From Tubiluchus corallicola (taxonomy: Eukaryota; Priapulida; Priapulimorpha; Priapulimorphida; Tubiluchidae): 64,000 bases of DNA. The notes under the pieces were generated by a model, which made no database searches, was not told the origin of the DNA, and saw nothing but the letters and a program-made list of their open reading frames with translations. Of this stretch, positions 9,835 to 21,970 are shown one piece after another (the first letter of the stretch is position 1; each line of letters opens with the position of its first letter). The position numbers and the translations under genes were made by a program. The DNA lies in NCBI GenBank assembly GCA_030141605.1, contig JAQGDQ010000326.1:126001-190000 (forward strand), given 5' to 3'.

Positions 9835-11125
9835 CTGTCAAAATACAAATTATCCACTGATTAATGTTCATAAGCCCTATTGATTTTAACTGTCAGCACA
9901 CGACAAAGTTAAATATTGGTGCTAAAACACTGACGGTTTACTGAGTTTTTTTTACAAATGGTTTCTAAACAATACAACAGATGAATTCACTGACTCTAAT
10001 GAGCGTGTCAGGTACATATTCGATTAAATAGGTTTTTCCAAAAGAAATGTTGAACCACAGGATTCTAAAAATACGTAGACTGATTAAAAATATGAACATC
10101 AACGACGTAAAAAGCATGAAGCAGAACGTTATTAAGTATTTTTCGACTCTGCCAACAGCGGTCATAGGCCAATTAGGTCCACAACAACAAAACAGAATCG
10201 ATCTACATTGTTGTAGGTCGAGTTAGCTGATGATGGCTGCTTGCACACCGGATCGTACCAAATAAAGTTCTGCATCGTGTTTTTTGGTGTTCATATTTTT
10301 AATCAGACGTTGTTTTCTACCCAACAAGAGCTCATTATACACAGGCTGCCCGCGAAGGACATTTGTAACTTATATGCAAAAGAACATTATTTTGCAAAAG
10401 CCTCGCGGTACTTGACTCGAGTTTTTGTTCTCCGAATCTTTCATCAGCAAGTTACCGCTTTTCTCTGTTAAATTTCTCTTAACGCAATTAATAAACAGAC
10501 AAGTTTCAGCGCATTTGTTTAAATTGCCTCCAAGCAATCGTCACGCTGAATTCCATGCACACTTGAGAAAGGTCGCCTGCTAATTTATTATTACTAATTT
10601 ATTATGCACTGGCAAAATATCTTTGAGGCAGCAGCGCCAGGCGTTTGCGCAACGGTTCTGTCAAGTTGCAACCAACGTTTATATTAATGGTATTTGTTGT
10701 GGCATAATGTAGGATAAACGAAAATATTAAAACGACAGGCAAAAGAAAAACTCGTTCATGAAACATTGACAATTGATTAGAGAATTCATACCGCCGTCCA
10801 AGGGTTTCACGTATCCAGACGGATGTATCATTTGAAGTAAAATGACGGCTTTAAATTATTAAACTGATTCGGCACTACTGTATTTGTAATGAGTAACCGT
10901 GCAGGTTGGTTCGGATTCATTCAAATCTTTATATTTATGCAACAAATCTATAATGTCAAATTTAAACAAGAAATCTAATGTGTAAAGGATTAAATACCAT
11001 ATATTGAATCAGTGAAGCTCTAATTTCTGTGTGTGTGAATCAGTTAGCTTATGTCTTTGTTCGTCTGGAGGTGTATTTGAATTGGTGAGCTTGTGAATCT
11101 ATTAGCTTTCAATCATGAATGTCAA

Positions 11126-11290
11126 ATAGATAGATAGATAGATAGATAGACACCTTTATTTCAGACTTCTCGTCCATATAGCATAAAATACAAGTATAGA
11201 AAATAAAACTACAAACTACACATCATTATTTACAAAGACTAATTACAAAGTTGAATAAAATTACTGTGCAAATAGCTTGTCTCTCCACTT
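11126..11290 (-). mobile_element. LINE-like tail with TAGA repeat
   Basis: A (TAGA)n tract at 11126-11150 is followed by CACCTTTATTTCAGACTTC and an A-rich 140 bp containing ATTACTGTGCAA. On the minus strand this is a 3' end with AAATAAAGGTG followed by a tetranucleotide tail. The ATTACTGTGCAA string recurs in the tail at 50825-50836. Confidence 0.45.
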
Positions 11291-11654
11291 GATCTACATT
11301 AAAGAATTAAATGTCACTATTTAAAATATCGGTTACAACAGAATTGTTTGTTTACTTTCATTGTACGGCTCATGGTAGTATAAAAACACTCTCTTTCCAG
11401 CACTTTAAAATGCGGTAAACTTAATTCAGCTGTAATTCTGCTTGCAGTGTGAGACTGAAAAATGTGTGAGTCTTCGAATTGTTGAATCTGTAAATTGGTG
11501 AGTCAGCGAGTCTGCACATTTATGGATTTCTATTCTGTGCCAGTAAGGTTATGAATTTAATGAATCCTTAAATGGAATCCCGTAAGTTGTTAGTTATTTT
11601 CGTTTTGAAGTCCTGCTAACTTAATATACCGATGAGTTTTCTGGACGAATAACA

Positions 11655-12192
11655 ATAAGAACATTATGCATGCCAATACAAACACCTTGTATGCCAATAC
11701 CAACATCTTGTATGCCAATCGAAACATTTTGTATGCCAATATAAACACCTTGTATGCCAATATAAACACCTTGTATGCCAATATAAACACCTTGTATGTC
11801 AATATAAACACCTTGTATGCCAATATAAACACCTTGTATGCCAATATAAACACCTTGTATGCCAATATAAACACCTTGTATGCCAACATAAACACCTTGT
11901 ATGCTAATATAAATACCTTGTGTGCCAATATAAACACCTTGTATGTCAACATAAACACCTTGTATGCCAATATAAATACCTTGTATGCCAATAGAAACAT
12001 TTTGTATGCCAATATAAACATTTTGTATGCCAATAGAAACATTTTGTGTACCAATAGAAACATTTTGTATGCCCACAGAAACATTTTGTATGGCAATAAG
12101 AACATTTTGTATGGCAATTTGAACACTTTGCATTCACACAAGAACATCTTGTGTGCCAATAAGAACGTTCTGCATGCCAACTGGAACATTTT
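11655..12192. repeat. 21-bp minisatellite, about 25 copies
   Basis: The unit starts ATGCCAATATAAACACC and ends TTGT. Since 21 is a multiple of three, frames stay open on both strands and yield heptapeptide repeats (YANINTL, IGIQGVY, LAYKVFI). Copies at 11740-11970 mostly carry ATAAACACC, while those from 11990 carry ATAGAAACATTTT, so there are two subfamilies. The array is intronic to dac, and a coding role is unlikely because several frames are open equally. Confidence 0.93.
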
Positions 12193-12819
12193 TGTCCTAA
12201 TATATGGGAGCATTTTTTGTTATAATTAAAAGTTGCAGAATGTTCTATTAAAGTTTCACAAGTATCAGTCACCCCGCCAGTCCTTGTTGTACTACTACAA
12301 TTTCACTAAACTGAAGATGAATTGGTTGTGGTGCTTGAAAAATGCTGATAATTCACCGTTTTCTGACAGCATACTTTGTCTACTAAAAGCTAAACTTGCG
12401 TAGACTGACAGATTTCTACAGATCACTGAATCAGAAATTCACAAATTCAAGTAGTGCGGCATGTGCATGGTTACAATAGTTAAGCATCGTCCAACCTGGC
12501 TAATGACTGTACTGGTAACTAGGGGGATTCTTCCACACTAGAAACGGCTATTTCTTCATTGAAACAGAAAATTTGCGCATCAAGTACCTCTGGCGGTTCA
12601 TTGCCGTATCTTAGACTATTATCTTTGATAACAAACGCTCCCGGTATTGCCACATCCGTTCACGAACCACATTTAGAATACATCAAACGGTTAGAGAGGA
12701 TACTATAAAAATCCTCATTAAGAAGTCTATCTGAAAATGACCCTTAAATTTATATAATCGATTTCAATTTGTATAACGCTGATTGTTAAATAATTAATAA
12801 TGAATTTTAGAAATCATAC

Positions 12820-13036
12820 CTTGCCACCCATCTGGCGGAGAACAAGTCCATCACCCCATTGCCGTCTGAGCGGTGTGAAAAGGTTCGGCCTAAGCTATTT
12901 GCTATGGAAACGGCTGTCGTCACCGGGAGAAGGGGTGGTTGGTGCCCCAGGGGTATGTAAGGAAGTGGGCTAATGTGGGGTGGCTGGTGATTGTATCCAT
13001 TTGACAGCAGAGGTGACTTTTCCAAATGACGCTCGG
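12820..13036 (-). CDS. dac: dac exon: variable middle region (Pro-rich)
   Basis: This 217-bp exon has its acceptor at ttatttcag and its donor at AAG/gtatga. It enters with two bases (CC) that complete Ala with the G left by the previous exon, and leaves AG, which completes Arg with the next exon. The peptide includes SPLLSNGYN and LPYIPLGHQPPLLPV, then a stretch rich in Ser, Arg and Asp. The Pro- and hydrophobic-rich part matches in character the LPFMMMPHPLIPV region of vertebrate DACH proteins. No folded domain is expected, because this middle segment is poorly conserved in the family and probably disordered. The polypyrimidine tract before the acceptor (plus-strand A-run near 13043-13053) is clear. 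Frame assignment rests on phase agreement on both sides. Confidence 0.9.
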
Positions 13037-13565
13037 CTGAAATAAAAAAAAAGAAATTAACTGTAAGGTCACAGTGTGTGCTTATTGGCCAAAGTGAGTA
13101 CATTTTGGTATAGCTAGTAAATGGTTTGGTGACTGGAAAGAAACACAAATTGGGAAAGAGTAATAGAGTGAAAACGAATTTGTGAAAAATTTATAAAATA
13201 AATTAAAATTAATTAATTAAATTAAATTATCATTAATTACAATCAAGCGTATAATGTAAGCACTAGCGCATTCACTCTCTTTAAACAAGTTTGCAGTTTC
13301 GCTATGCACGCAGTTCATATTATATGTAAGACTCTAGTCGGCTGTCAAGTTATGCATCCTGCGATAGCTTACAGGCAAATGACAGCCATCTAATGTTTAA
13401 GGACTAGCGGTCATCGAGCCCAGAATCGGCTCCGCCCTCTGACCAGTCAGTGGACAAATACATTTAGGAACTCTTATGTAAGAGTTATTTTTATTTATGA
13501 GCTTATGGGTAAAATTAGTCTACTAATTTTGGTAACGGCTGCTGGAGTAACGGTTAACGGTTAGT

Positions 13566-13597
13566 TTTCTGGACAAGACGCTTGTCTTGTCCAGAAA
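13566..13597. repeat. perfect 14-bp palindromic hairpin
   Basis: The arm TTTCTGGACAAGAC is followed by a four-base GCTT loop and the exact reverse complement GTCTTGTCCAGAAA. No T-run follows, and bacterial-type termination is irrelevant in this genome. It may be a fold-back remnant or a binding site. Confidence 0.8.
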
Positions 13598-15019
13598 TAT
13601 CTATGTAGTGCTCCTTGAGAACTTTGTACTGAAAATATACTATAATACACACTTATGTTACATTGGATTTATGGACTTATTACAACACGTGAGCTTAATT
13701 ATTCTATGGATTCGTTTCATCATCAAGTCAACAAATAAATTCACCTCTTCGTTGGTAAATTTTGCTTCATTGAATATTGACACATTGCCGCCGATTTTTT
13801 CTTTTGTTGAGGGAAAGTCTACAAACATTTCCCGGTCCAGGATTACACTTGATGATAAGATAGGTTGCGGGTCTGCCTTGATTGTGAGCATAATAATAAG
13901 GGTTACTCTTGATATACTCCTGCTCCAGCCACGCCACTAACATCTCAATGAGTGTGAATGAATTTTGGTGTACATTGTGCCGAAGTGTATAAGAAACACC
14001 CGAGGTTGCGGTAAGACACGCGTTTGACTGAACTGTGTTTTTTGCACTATTTTACTTGGATAAAATAGTTGAACTCGCATTTTTTACAGTTTTAGTCGTT
14101 TCTGGGCCTAGGGTTTTTAGAATCATTACTGACATTTTCACATTGGCAGTAATTTCATGTGGTCACCACTCGTGTGATGGATAGCCCCGCGCTCTTTGCG
14201 CATGCTCCAAAGATAGCACAAAGCGTTTATGTTAATTAATTTGAGAAAACTATGAAAATATTTCATTATTTTAAGATGGAATAATGATAATGACGTGTAT
14301 CTCGGCGCCGTACGGATTTGCCGTAGAAATAATTCAGCTTGATCGATACGTTTACCAGGCATTTGCTATAATCGTAAAAACGCAATGGGCACAGCAAGAA
14401 AATAAAATAAAACCCGCCTAAAATAAAGGAAATAAATAATAGATTCGTGCACATTTTGCATGCACGACTTCCTACCTCACTGACTGACGGGTAGTCGATA
14501 ACTCATAGGGCATAATAATGCGTCGAATAGGACTCAAACAAAATGCTTTTCGTGATACGATTTTCCAATTGCCTCTAACGTAGTGATTTGATTTGCATCA
14601 AAGAAATAGTTAATAACCCACCGAAATTGTTTTTTCTGTCTTTTATTAGCAATGCACTTGTCAGAATGTATTACTTTCCAGCTGCAGTCGGAAAGGCATA
14701 TTAGCGTTGCCAGAGTAGCTTATTTCGTTTTCACGTGAAAACAATGTGAATGGCAGATTAATTGAAAATCAAGGTTCACAGTTGTTACCTGTCTGATTAA
14801 AATCATGAAAGGGGCACTTATAGTTTGATATGTATGAGTGCCAGAGAGGCGTTAAATACTCTAGGTACCTAGTTTTCTAGATGCCAATTTCTGGCAATGG
14901 CATGACCCCGCTGTAGTACATGTCTACAAACAGCACACATAAAGTTATTATTGATAATTACTAATTATGTTTTTCCACGAGAAAGACTGAGAAAAAATGA
15001 TTATGTCATGTGGATTGTG

Positions 15020-15180
15020 CTAGGGTAGCTAACTAGCCTCGTGGTCACGGGTGTACTTTGTGACCGAAATTAAGCAATGTCAGGTCAGTGAATTGTTCGA
15101 GTGGCGAGCATCCGTAAGTTCAAAACTCGTTTGGGAACATTCGTTCGTAATACTGTCTCTGCCTGTTTACCTCTGATTGA
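15020..15180 (+). mobile_element. possible 5S-rRNA-derived SINE remnant
   Basis: ACCGAAATTAAGCAATGTCA followed by GGTCAGTG (15063-15090) resembles the 5S rRNA internal-control segment CCGAAGTTAAGCAACGTCGGG...GGTCAGT. A GTGG and a GGGAAC-like string follow at plausible spacing. The 5' third of 5S is not recognisable, and the terminal stem is absent, so it is not a functional 5S gene. SINE3-type elements carry such heads. Confidence 0.4.
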
Positions 15181-15288
15181 AGAAAGCTAAGATCATAGTT
15201 AAGATAGCTTTACCGGTTCAGAAATTCATCTTAGAGGATTATCATTGCCAGCACAGAATAGTAAATTTTGGTTCCTGTAAATGTTGTT

Positions 15289-15414
15289 GACGATGATGAT
15301 GATGATGAAGATGATGATGATGATAATGATGACGATGTTAATGATGATGACGATGATGGTAATGATGATGATGGCGACGACGACGACGACGACAACAACA
15401 ACAACAACAACAAC
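15289..15414. repeat. GAT/GAC/AAC composite microsatellite
   Basis: (GAT)n with scattered changes passes into (GAC)n and then (AAC)n in order. It is intronic. Confidence 0.95.
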
Positions 15415-17486
15415 GATATTAAGTAGGCACTGCCGCTGAGAAGAAAATGAGTCCAAGATATAGAACCCGTCACCTTTTGCCTATGGATAAAATTATTAGC
15501 TGATAACATTTCATTAGTTTAAATAATTTATTTTGTGGCACCTGGTAATTCGGAAATAAGTGCAAACAACGGCCTTTTCATCTACCTTGTTACCATGCCG
15601 CCATTAAGAACGCGCCACCATCGTTCTGGACGAAATGTTTCAAACCAATGATGGTTTCAACCCTGATCTTCTCCTTCAAAATTCGATTTGATTGAGCCTT
15701 TGAAAGGATCAAAGAGGCCATTGGTGTCAATACTAATATTCAGAAACTAGTTTCTTTGTTCTAAGTAAACTGCTACACTAGGATTTGCCGACTAATGTCA
15801 AACAAACGATATAACGCATTTTGCGCAATGAGTTGATAAAAGTATGAATAAAATTACCATTTAGCGCGCACATTCTGAGTAAATGTGAATTTTGCGTCTG
15901 CGTGGATAATAGTATTTGCTGACAAATGATAGAGAACACACATAAAACACAGAAGTATTCTCATTTCGCAAGTTTTTTGCGAATACACACAATTATTGGG
16001 CTTCGTCATAAACGCATATTTAATTCGCGCGCGTAAATTGCATATAATAAATCAGGGCAGGCGTAATTAATGTAACTGCAAACACACAGACGCCGTATAC
16101 AGAATACAGCGGAGGTAATTATTCCGAGTGTCTTGGCAACAGATAATAAATTTCAGATGAGATTACAACCATAGCGGCTTTCTCAGATGAATTTTAATTT
16201 TGGCAATATAACAACAGGGAATTTGTAAGCTTTATTAAACCCTTACAGGACGTAGTTCATGGTTCATACAGGTAAGCCTTATAAATCATCAATAAAATTT
16301 ACTGAGTAGTAATTAGAGTTGCATAATAAGGCGCAAAGCCACCACTATTGATCAAGCTTCCGTTTGAGTTAGTCCCGAGTTTTGACAACGGACTCTGGCG
16401 GTAGTAAATTAACAGTAAGCTATCTCGTATCACTCTGACGTCCATATGACTTTCACATAAGCAAATCATATGTTACAGTGCAGTCATCAAACTTTAATTA
16501 CAGGCGGGATGACTAGCCTACTCCTTTTCTGGATAAGACCCTTTTTCGAGTGTCACGACCAGCGTCGTAACAAACAAGGTATAGACCTAAAAAGTTTAGT
16601 GACAAGTTTGCCAATTTACGTTACAGTACGAAAACAATGAGCAATATTACAGAACAACTTATTACATGAAAGAACTGCTGAATAAATAAAGAACGTATCA
16701 TGGCCTTAATATTTGGTGGAGAGATCTCGTGTGTTTCGCCTAGCGCGCAGTCTTAAAGGGTATGATTGGGTGGCTCTTGGAATGAAACATCAGTGTCGCT
16801 CATGAATTACACCTGCGTCGAACTCCTGTAAAACATACTGCAGGATCCTTTTGAATATTGGTGCTTTGAAAACAACCAATGGTCATTCCTGGATCATCTT
16901 GTTTTCTACACTACCTCCTATGTGTTTGGCAGGTGAAGTTCCAGGCCAATTAGTTCGATCGAGAAAGTGAATCACAAATTCGAATTGTGATTTTTGAATC
17001 GTTTTTCGAATTGTTGTTCATACTCTTCAAGATTGTAAGCTGTGCGACGTAAGAGACTTCCAAACTAAATACTCAGGGCATGATTGGTTGTACTTTAATA
17101 TAATAAATTGTTCCGTACTGTTTCTATCTGTTCTGTACATAGGAAAAGACTATGTACCACCGGGAGAATTTGTACTGCCTACAACAATACTGGCAATAAT
17201 GACCCCCCTCCCCATGGAACTTATGTGCTTGGAAACAAACATCGCACAACCTGCGGTGATAAATTTCAATCAAAGAAACAAAATATAGTTTCTACGTATG
17301 AATAATATAGTAGGTCCATATTTTATTTGTTTCTAGTCGAGTTTATTGTGATAAGAGTACAATGTCACTTTCGTACAATAAAGGCAAACTAAAAAGACGA
17401 AAAAAGAAGGCACAACTGAACTGTGAATGTAGATTATAATGAAATAGTGATACAGACATACTGATATAACGACCAAGTCGAAAAAC
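15415..17486. other. dac intron: no gene recognised, AT-rich blocks
   Basis: Only short frames without resemblance. The block 16010-16210 contains several TAATTA/AATTAA cores, ATTGCATATAATA and a CG-rich patch, and looks like an enhancer type of sequence. That is inference from composition. Confidence 0.4.
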
Positions 17487-17845
17487 AAACGAACGAATGA
17501 ATGAATAAACTGATTGACTGACTGACTGACTGACAAACTGACTGATTGACTGATAGAAAGAAAAAACAATGAAAGAAAGCAAGCAAGCAAGAAAGAATGA
17601 ATAAATGAAATGAATGAATGAATGAACGAACGAACGTACGAACGAATGAATGAATGAATGAATGAATGAATGAATGAATGAATGAATGAATGAATGAATG
17701 AATGAATGAAAGAATGAGTGAGTGAGTGAGTGAATGAATGAATGAATGAATGAACGAACGAACGAACGAACGAACGAACAAGTGAATGAGCGAGTGAGGG
17801 AATGAATGAATGAATTAATGAGTGAGTGATTTAATGAATGAACGT
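17487..17845. repeat. TGAA/ACTG/GAAC tetranucleotide microsatellite
   Basis: A degenerate start (GAAT, GACT units at 17487-17560) leads to long (GAAT)n at 17605-17710, (GAGT)n, (GAAC)n near 17755-17780, and a degenerate tail. All open frames across it are repeat translations. Confidence 0.95.
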
Positions 17846-18510
17846 AATGCTTGCGTGTTACAAAGCACATGTTTAAGAAAACACAATTTGCTACAGCTGC
17901 AGACATGATAATTTAAGATACTTATATCACCGCAAAATGATTAACTGTTACTAAGCCTGACAAACAACACCCGCCACAGCGCATGCGCATTACAAATTAC
18001 TATCATAAAACAACGCGTCTCTAATTAATATTCCGTAAGCGTTGCCGAGTTATAAACTAATATCAGAAATAATTATAAGAATTAATCAGATTTATGGCCG
18101 CGAAACATTGTATCAAATATAAATTAGGAAATGCTAATTAGAAGAGAATGAATGAGGAGTGATGCGGAAATTTATTTGGCATTTGTTGAGTACAGATGCG
18201 ACTAGGTGATATGATTATCATAGTGCCTCCAGCTTGTTGTTACGTAATTATTAATGAAAGGCAATGATCCAAATTTATCTACTTTCTTATTAATTATATA
18301 TCTAACACATTGTTTGTAAGTAAAGCAGCATTACAAATGAAGATGACAACAATTCAGCAAAATGGAGGAGCAATTTGTTTTTGCCTGATTTTCGGGGGTC
18401 TACAGTAGCAGAAAATGGTTGGATGGCTACAAGGATATGGCAGGATAGCCGACGAATGGACGACGAATGGACAATAGATCGGTTGATAGGTTGAGTGGTA
18501 GATGTAGTGT
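17846..18510. other. dac intron block with Hox/POU-type sequence motifs
   Basis: Between two microsatellites lies about 650 bp of non-repetitive AT-rich DNA. It contains CTAATTAATATT, AATTATAAGAATTAATCAGA, TTTATGGCCGCG (a TTTATGGCC Cdx/posterior-Hox type core) and GTTACGTAATTATTAATGA. No open frame of note. An enhancer is plausible but unproven. Confidence 0.3.
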
Positions 18511-19099
<589 letters not shown>

Positions 19100-21459
19100 G
19101 AGTTTAACGCTTCAATTACGGTGTTGATGGAGAATTCTACCCTGAAACAGTCCTGCACGAAAGCGTTAAAAACTAGAATGTAATAACCATGACTGTAACT
19201 AGACTGTTATAACTAAGAATAACTGGATATTCATCTGGAATATAATTGGGCAAAAATTGTAAGAAAAATGAAATAAACAATTAGGAAAAAATTGTTCAGC
19301 ATACAGATTCCATTGATTTAAATTGAAACCTCCCAAAAGTAGGTAACGCTGTAACATCGTGCATATATAACGTCAGGGTCATTCCGTATTTCATGAATAC
19401 TTCTGTTTCAAGTAAAACTATCCCTCACATAAATAGCAAGAGCGTGAAACCTTTCAGGCATTTTAGCTCATGTCAGTCGTTTGTGCATTCTACGGTTGCA
19501 ATTCATTAATTTATCTCACTTGCAAGTATGCAAACTACTTGCTCGCATGCTAATGATTCGAATGAAATGCGTTTGATAGCAGAAGCAATTTTTCAAATCT
19601 CGGCTATAGATGTCACATTATGAGTCACACAATTAGGAAATAATAATTTCCAACGGGAAAAACTTGGCTTAAATGATGGATGGAGCCGTGGACTCAATGA
19701 GTATTTATTTCTCTATTTATTCATTACATTTATTTCGTTTCAGTGCAATCATATAGAACAAAGACGAAGAAAAATTGAGGTGGAAATGCGCCCTGTTCAT
19801 TTGCTTTCAAATTAATGACAAGCAGAACAATAAGCTACTCGATGAAAGAATCACAATTTAACGTAATTTAAAACCTCGATGTGAGCAGAATAACAAATTA
19901 GGAGCCCTGCAAAAGCGCCGGATGGGGCATTCGGAAATAGGAACAACTATTCGAACACCTACTGACAGAAGGAAATTGCTCGATTTATCGTTTTTTTCTG
20001 ATCGCTTTTGCAAATAATCGTTTGCATTAGTCACTTCCCGCAAATGTGATGAGACAACAGATAGCCACTGGAAATTATTTCAACTACAAATGAACTGGCA
20101 AGATCGAGCAAAAGCTCTTCGTCAGAGATTACCTCCTGGAAAATGACTGATGAAATAGGTTTTAGAATAAACAAGGATTTACCTAATTGCTACACTCGTC
20201 TGTTGCTTATTTGTACTGGAGTTAAACTCGATTTACAGTGAGTGCCCTTGACGAGTCGGACTGAATGCATGCTAAAGATTGCCTCTTTCTAATAGACTGT
20301 TGAAACAATTGCTTAGCAATAGTTTACTGCTAACTAAAATGTTAAAAACTTTACTTATACATTTTTGTTTTATCACACGAAATCAAGTTTAACCACACAA
20401 AATAAGGAAAACCCGGAAAACTCACGTATCGCGCAAATAAACTGGCAATATAGAACAGTTAATATAGGGGAGGCATTTGTATGTGGTGGAGGTACTCTTA
20501 AAAAGTGAGTTTTTACGGATGATTAGATTGAATTTATCACTATTCGGCGTAATAATCGCCAAATTCATTCATCATCACATATCGGCAAATTTAGGGCAAA
20601 ACCGCAAGCGAGCGGCTGTTTGAAGGAAAGGGCACGATTTTCGCGAAAAATGTTAGAAAAAATGTCTTGAGTTATTATAAAAGCACTTTAAAATTGCGAA
20701 GTTTTCACGTATGGCCACTCTCATTTTGAACGTTCATCTTTCCACCAATGACGTCATTAGCTAAGTGAAGAAAAGCAGATTTAAGCAGCGCAGTGTGAAA
20801 GGTAGAACAAGTTACTACACAAAATTATATAGCTACATTTGTGATACATCTGAATAAACATTAGGCAAACACCAGAAATTTGTATTTTTTTTAAAGAGCG
20901 ACGCCCTTGTGAAAAACCACGATGCGCTTGTGAAAAGTCACGAAGTATCTAGTTATGCATGTATTACAATTTTCAAGTAATTGGCAGCACCACCGTGCCT
21001 GGTAATCTTCACAGAGCGATAATATAAGTTAACTCTACGCTTTACAAAAAGAAATTCTTTCTTATATTTTTCTAGGTTGTAGTAACAGTAGTAACATAAA
21101 TTCAGCATCCTAATTGACGTGTCTTTTCGTTTAACTTGATTTCTACCTACAGCTATTAGACCTCACCTATTCTGCGAAACCCAGATCGAAGGCTGCATTT
21201 TATTTAGAAAGTAAGATCTCATTAACCCAGATGTTTGCTTTGCTGTCCATTATGTTATTACCACATAGATTATTTACACACTCTCTGTGGTTTCAGTAAC
21301 AGATAAAGGTATAAAGATCACTATAACATAGTTAGCTTAGGTTGCTCACGAATTTTTAGCTGTTGCCTGCCGTTTGGAGTGACACTCTAACACGCTAGTA
21401 ATGCTACTTTGGCCAATTTTTTGGTCATCAAACATATGGCCTCGACGATCCGTCTTCCG
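19100..21459. other. dac intron: no gene recognised
   Basis: AT-rich intron without recognisable coding, RNA gene or repeat family. The plus-strand string ending at 20755 contains TGACGTCA (a CRE core) by itself, without other support. Confidence 0.5.
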
Positions 21460-21970
21460 CTTTGTTCTTTATTATTTTTTTATCCGTTATGTCATTTACT
21501 TGCTTCTTTCTATCATCATTCTTTCCTTCTTTTGCTCCTTTCCTTTCACTTCCTACTTTTCAGATTTTTTCAATCGCTTATTTCGCTCATTTTTTCTTTT
21601 ATTCTTTTCTTTCCGTCTGTCTTCATTCTTCAATCTTTTTCTCCATTTTTTCATTCATTTATTTAGCCATTCATTTTTTGTCGTTTGTTTCACTTCTTTT
21701 TCTTGCATTTATGCCTTGCTTTCTTTCTTTCCCTATCTAGTGTTTCCTCTTTTCTCTTTTTTCATTCTTTTCTCTCACCCTTTCATTCACTCATCCCGCA
21801 TTCATTCATTCATTCATTCATTCATTCATTCATTCATTCATTCATTCATTCATTCATTCATTCATTCATTCATTCATTCATTTATTTACTCGCTCGCTCA
21901 CTCACTCAGTCACTCACACACTCATTCATTCGTTCAGTCGTTCGTTCAGTCGCTCATTCACTCATATTCA
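21460..21970. repeat. polypyrimidine tract and TTCA tetranucleotide array
   Basis: A CT-rich tract from 21460 to about 21800 passes into nearly perfect (TTCA)n at 21801-21882, then degenerate CTCA/GTTC units to about 21970. The frame reading SFIH repeats is a translation of it. Confidence 0.94.

Larger units (their letters stand above)
13037..15288. other. dac intron, 3' part: no gene recognised
   Basis: Single-copy-looking AT-rich intron. It holds a perfect short hairpin at 13566-13597 and a 5S-like SINE remnant at about 15020-15180. Open frames at 13587-13940 and 14138-14454 show no family resemblance. Confidence 0.5.

Noticed and set aside
11590-12229. Three overlapping 170-207 codon frames with heptapeptide repeats
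   Set aside because: A 21-bp minisatellite keeps all frames open on both strands; no start context, splice or domain evidence selects one.
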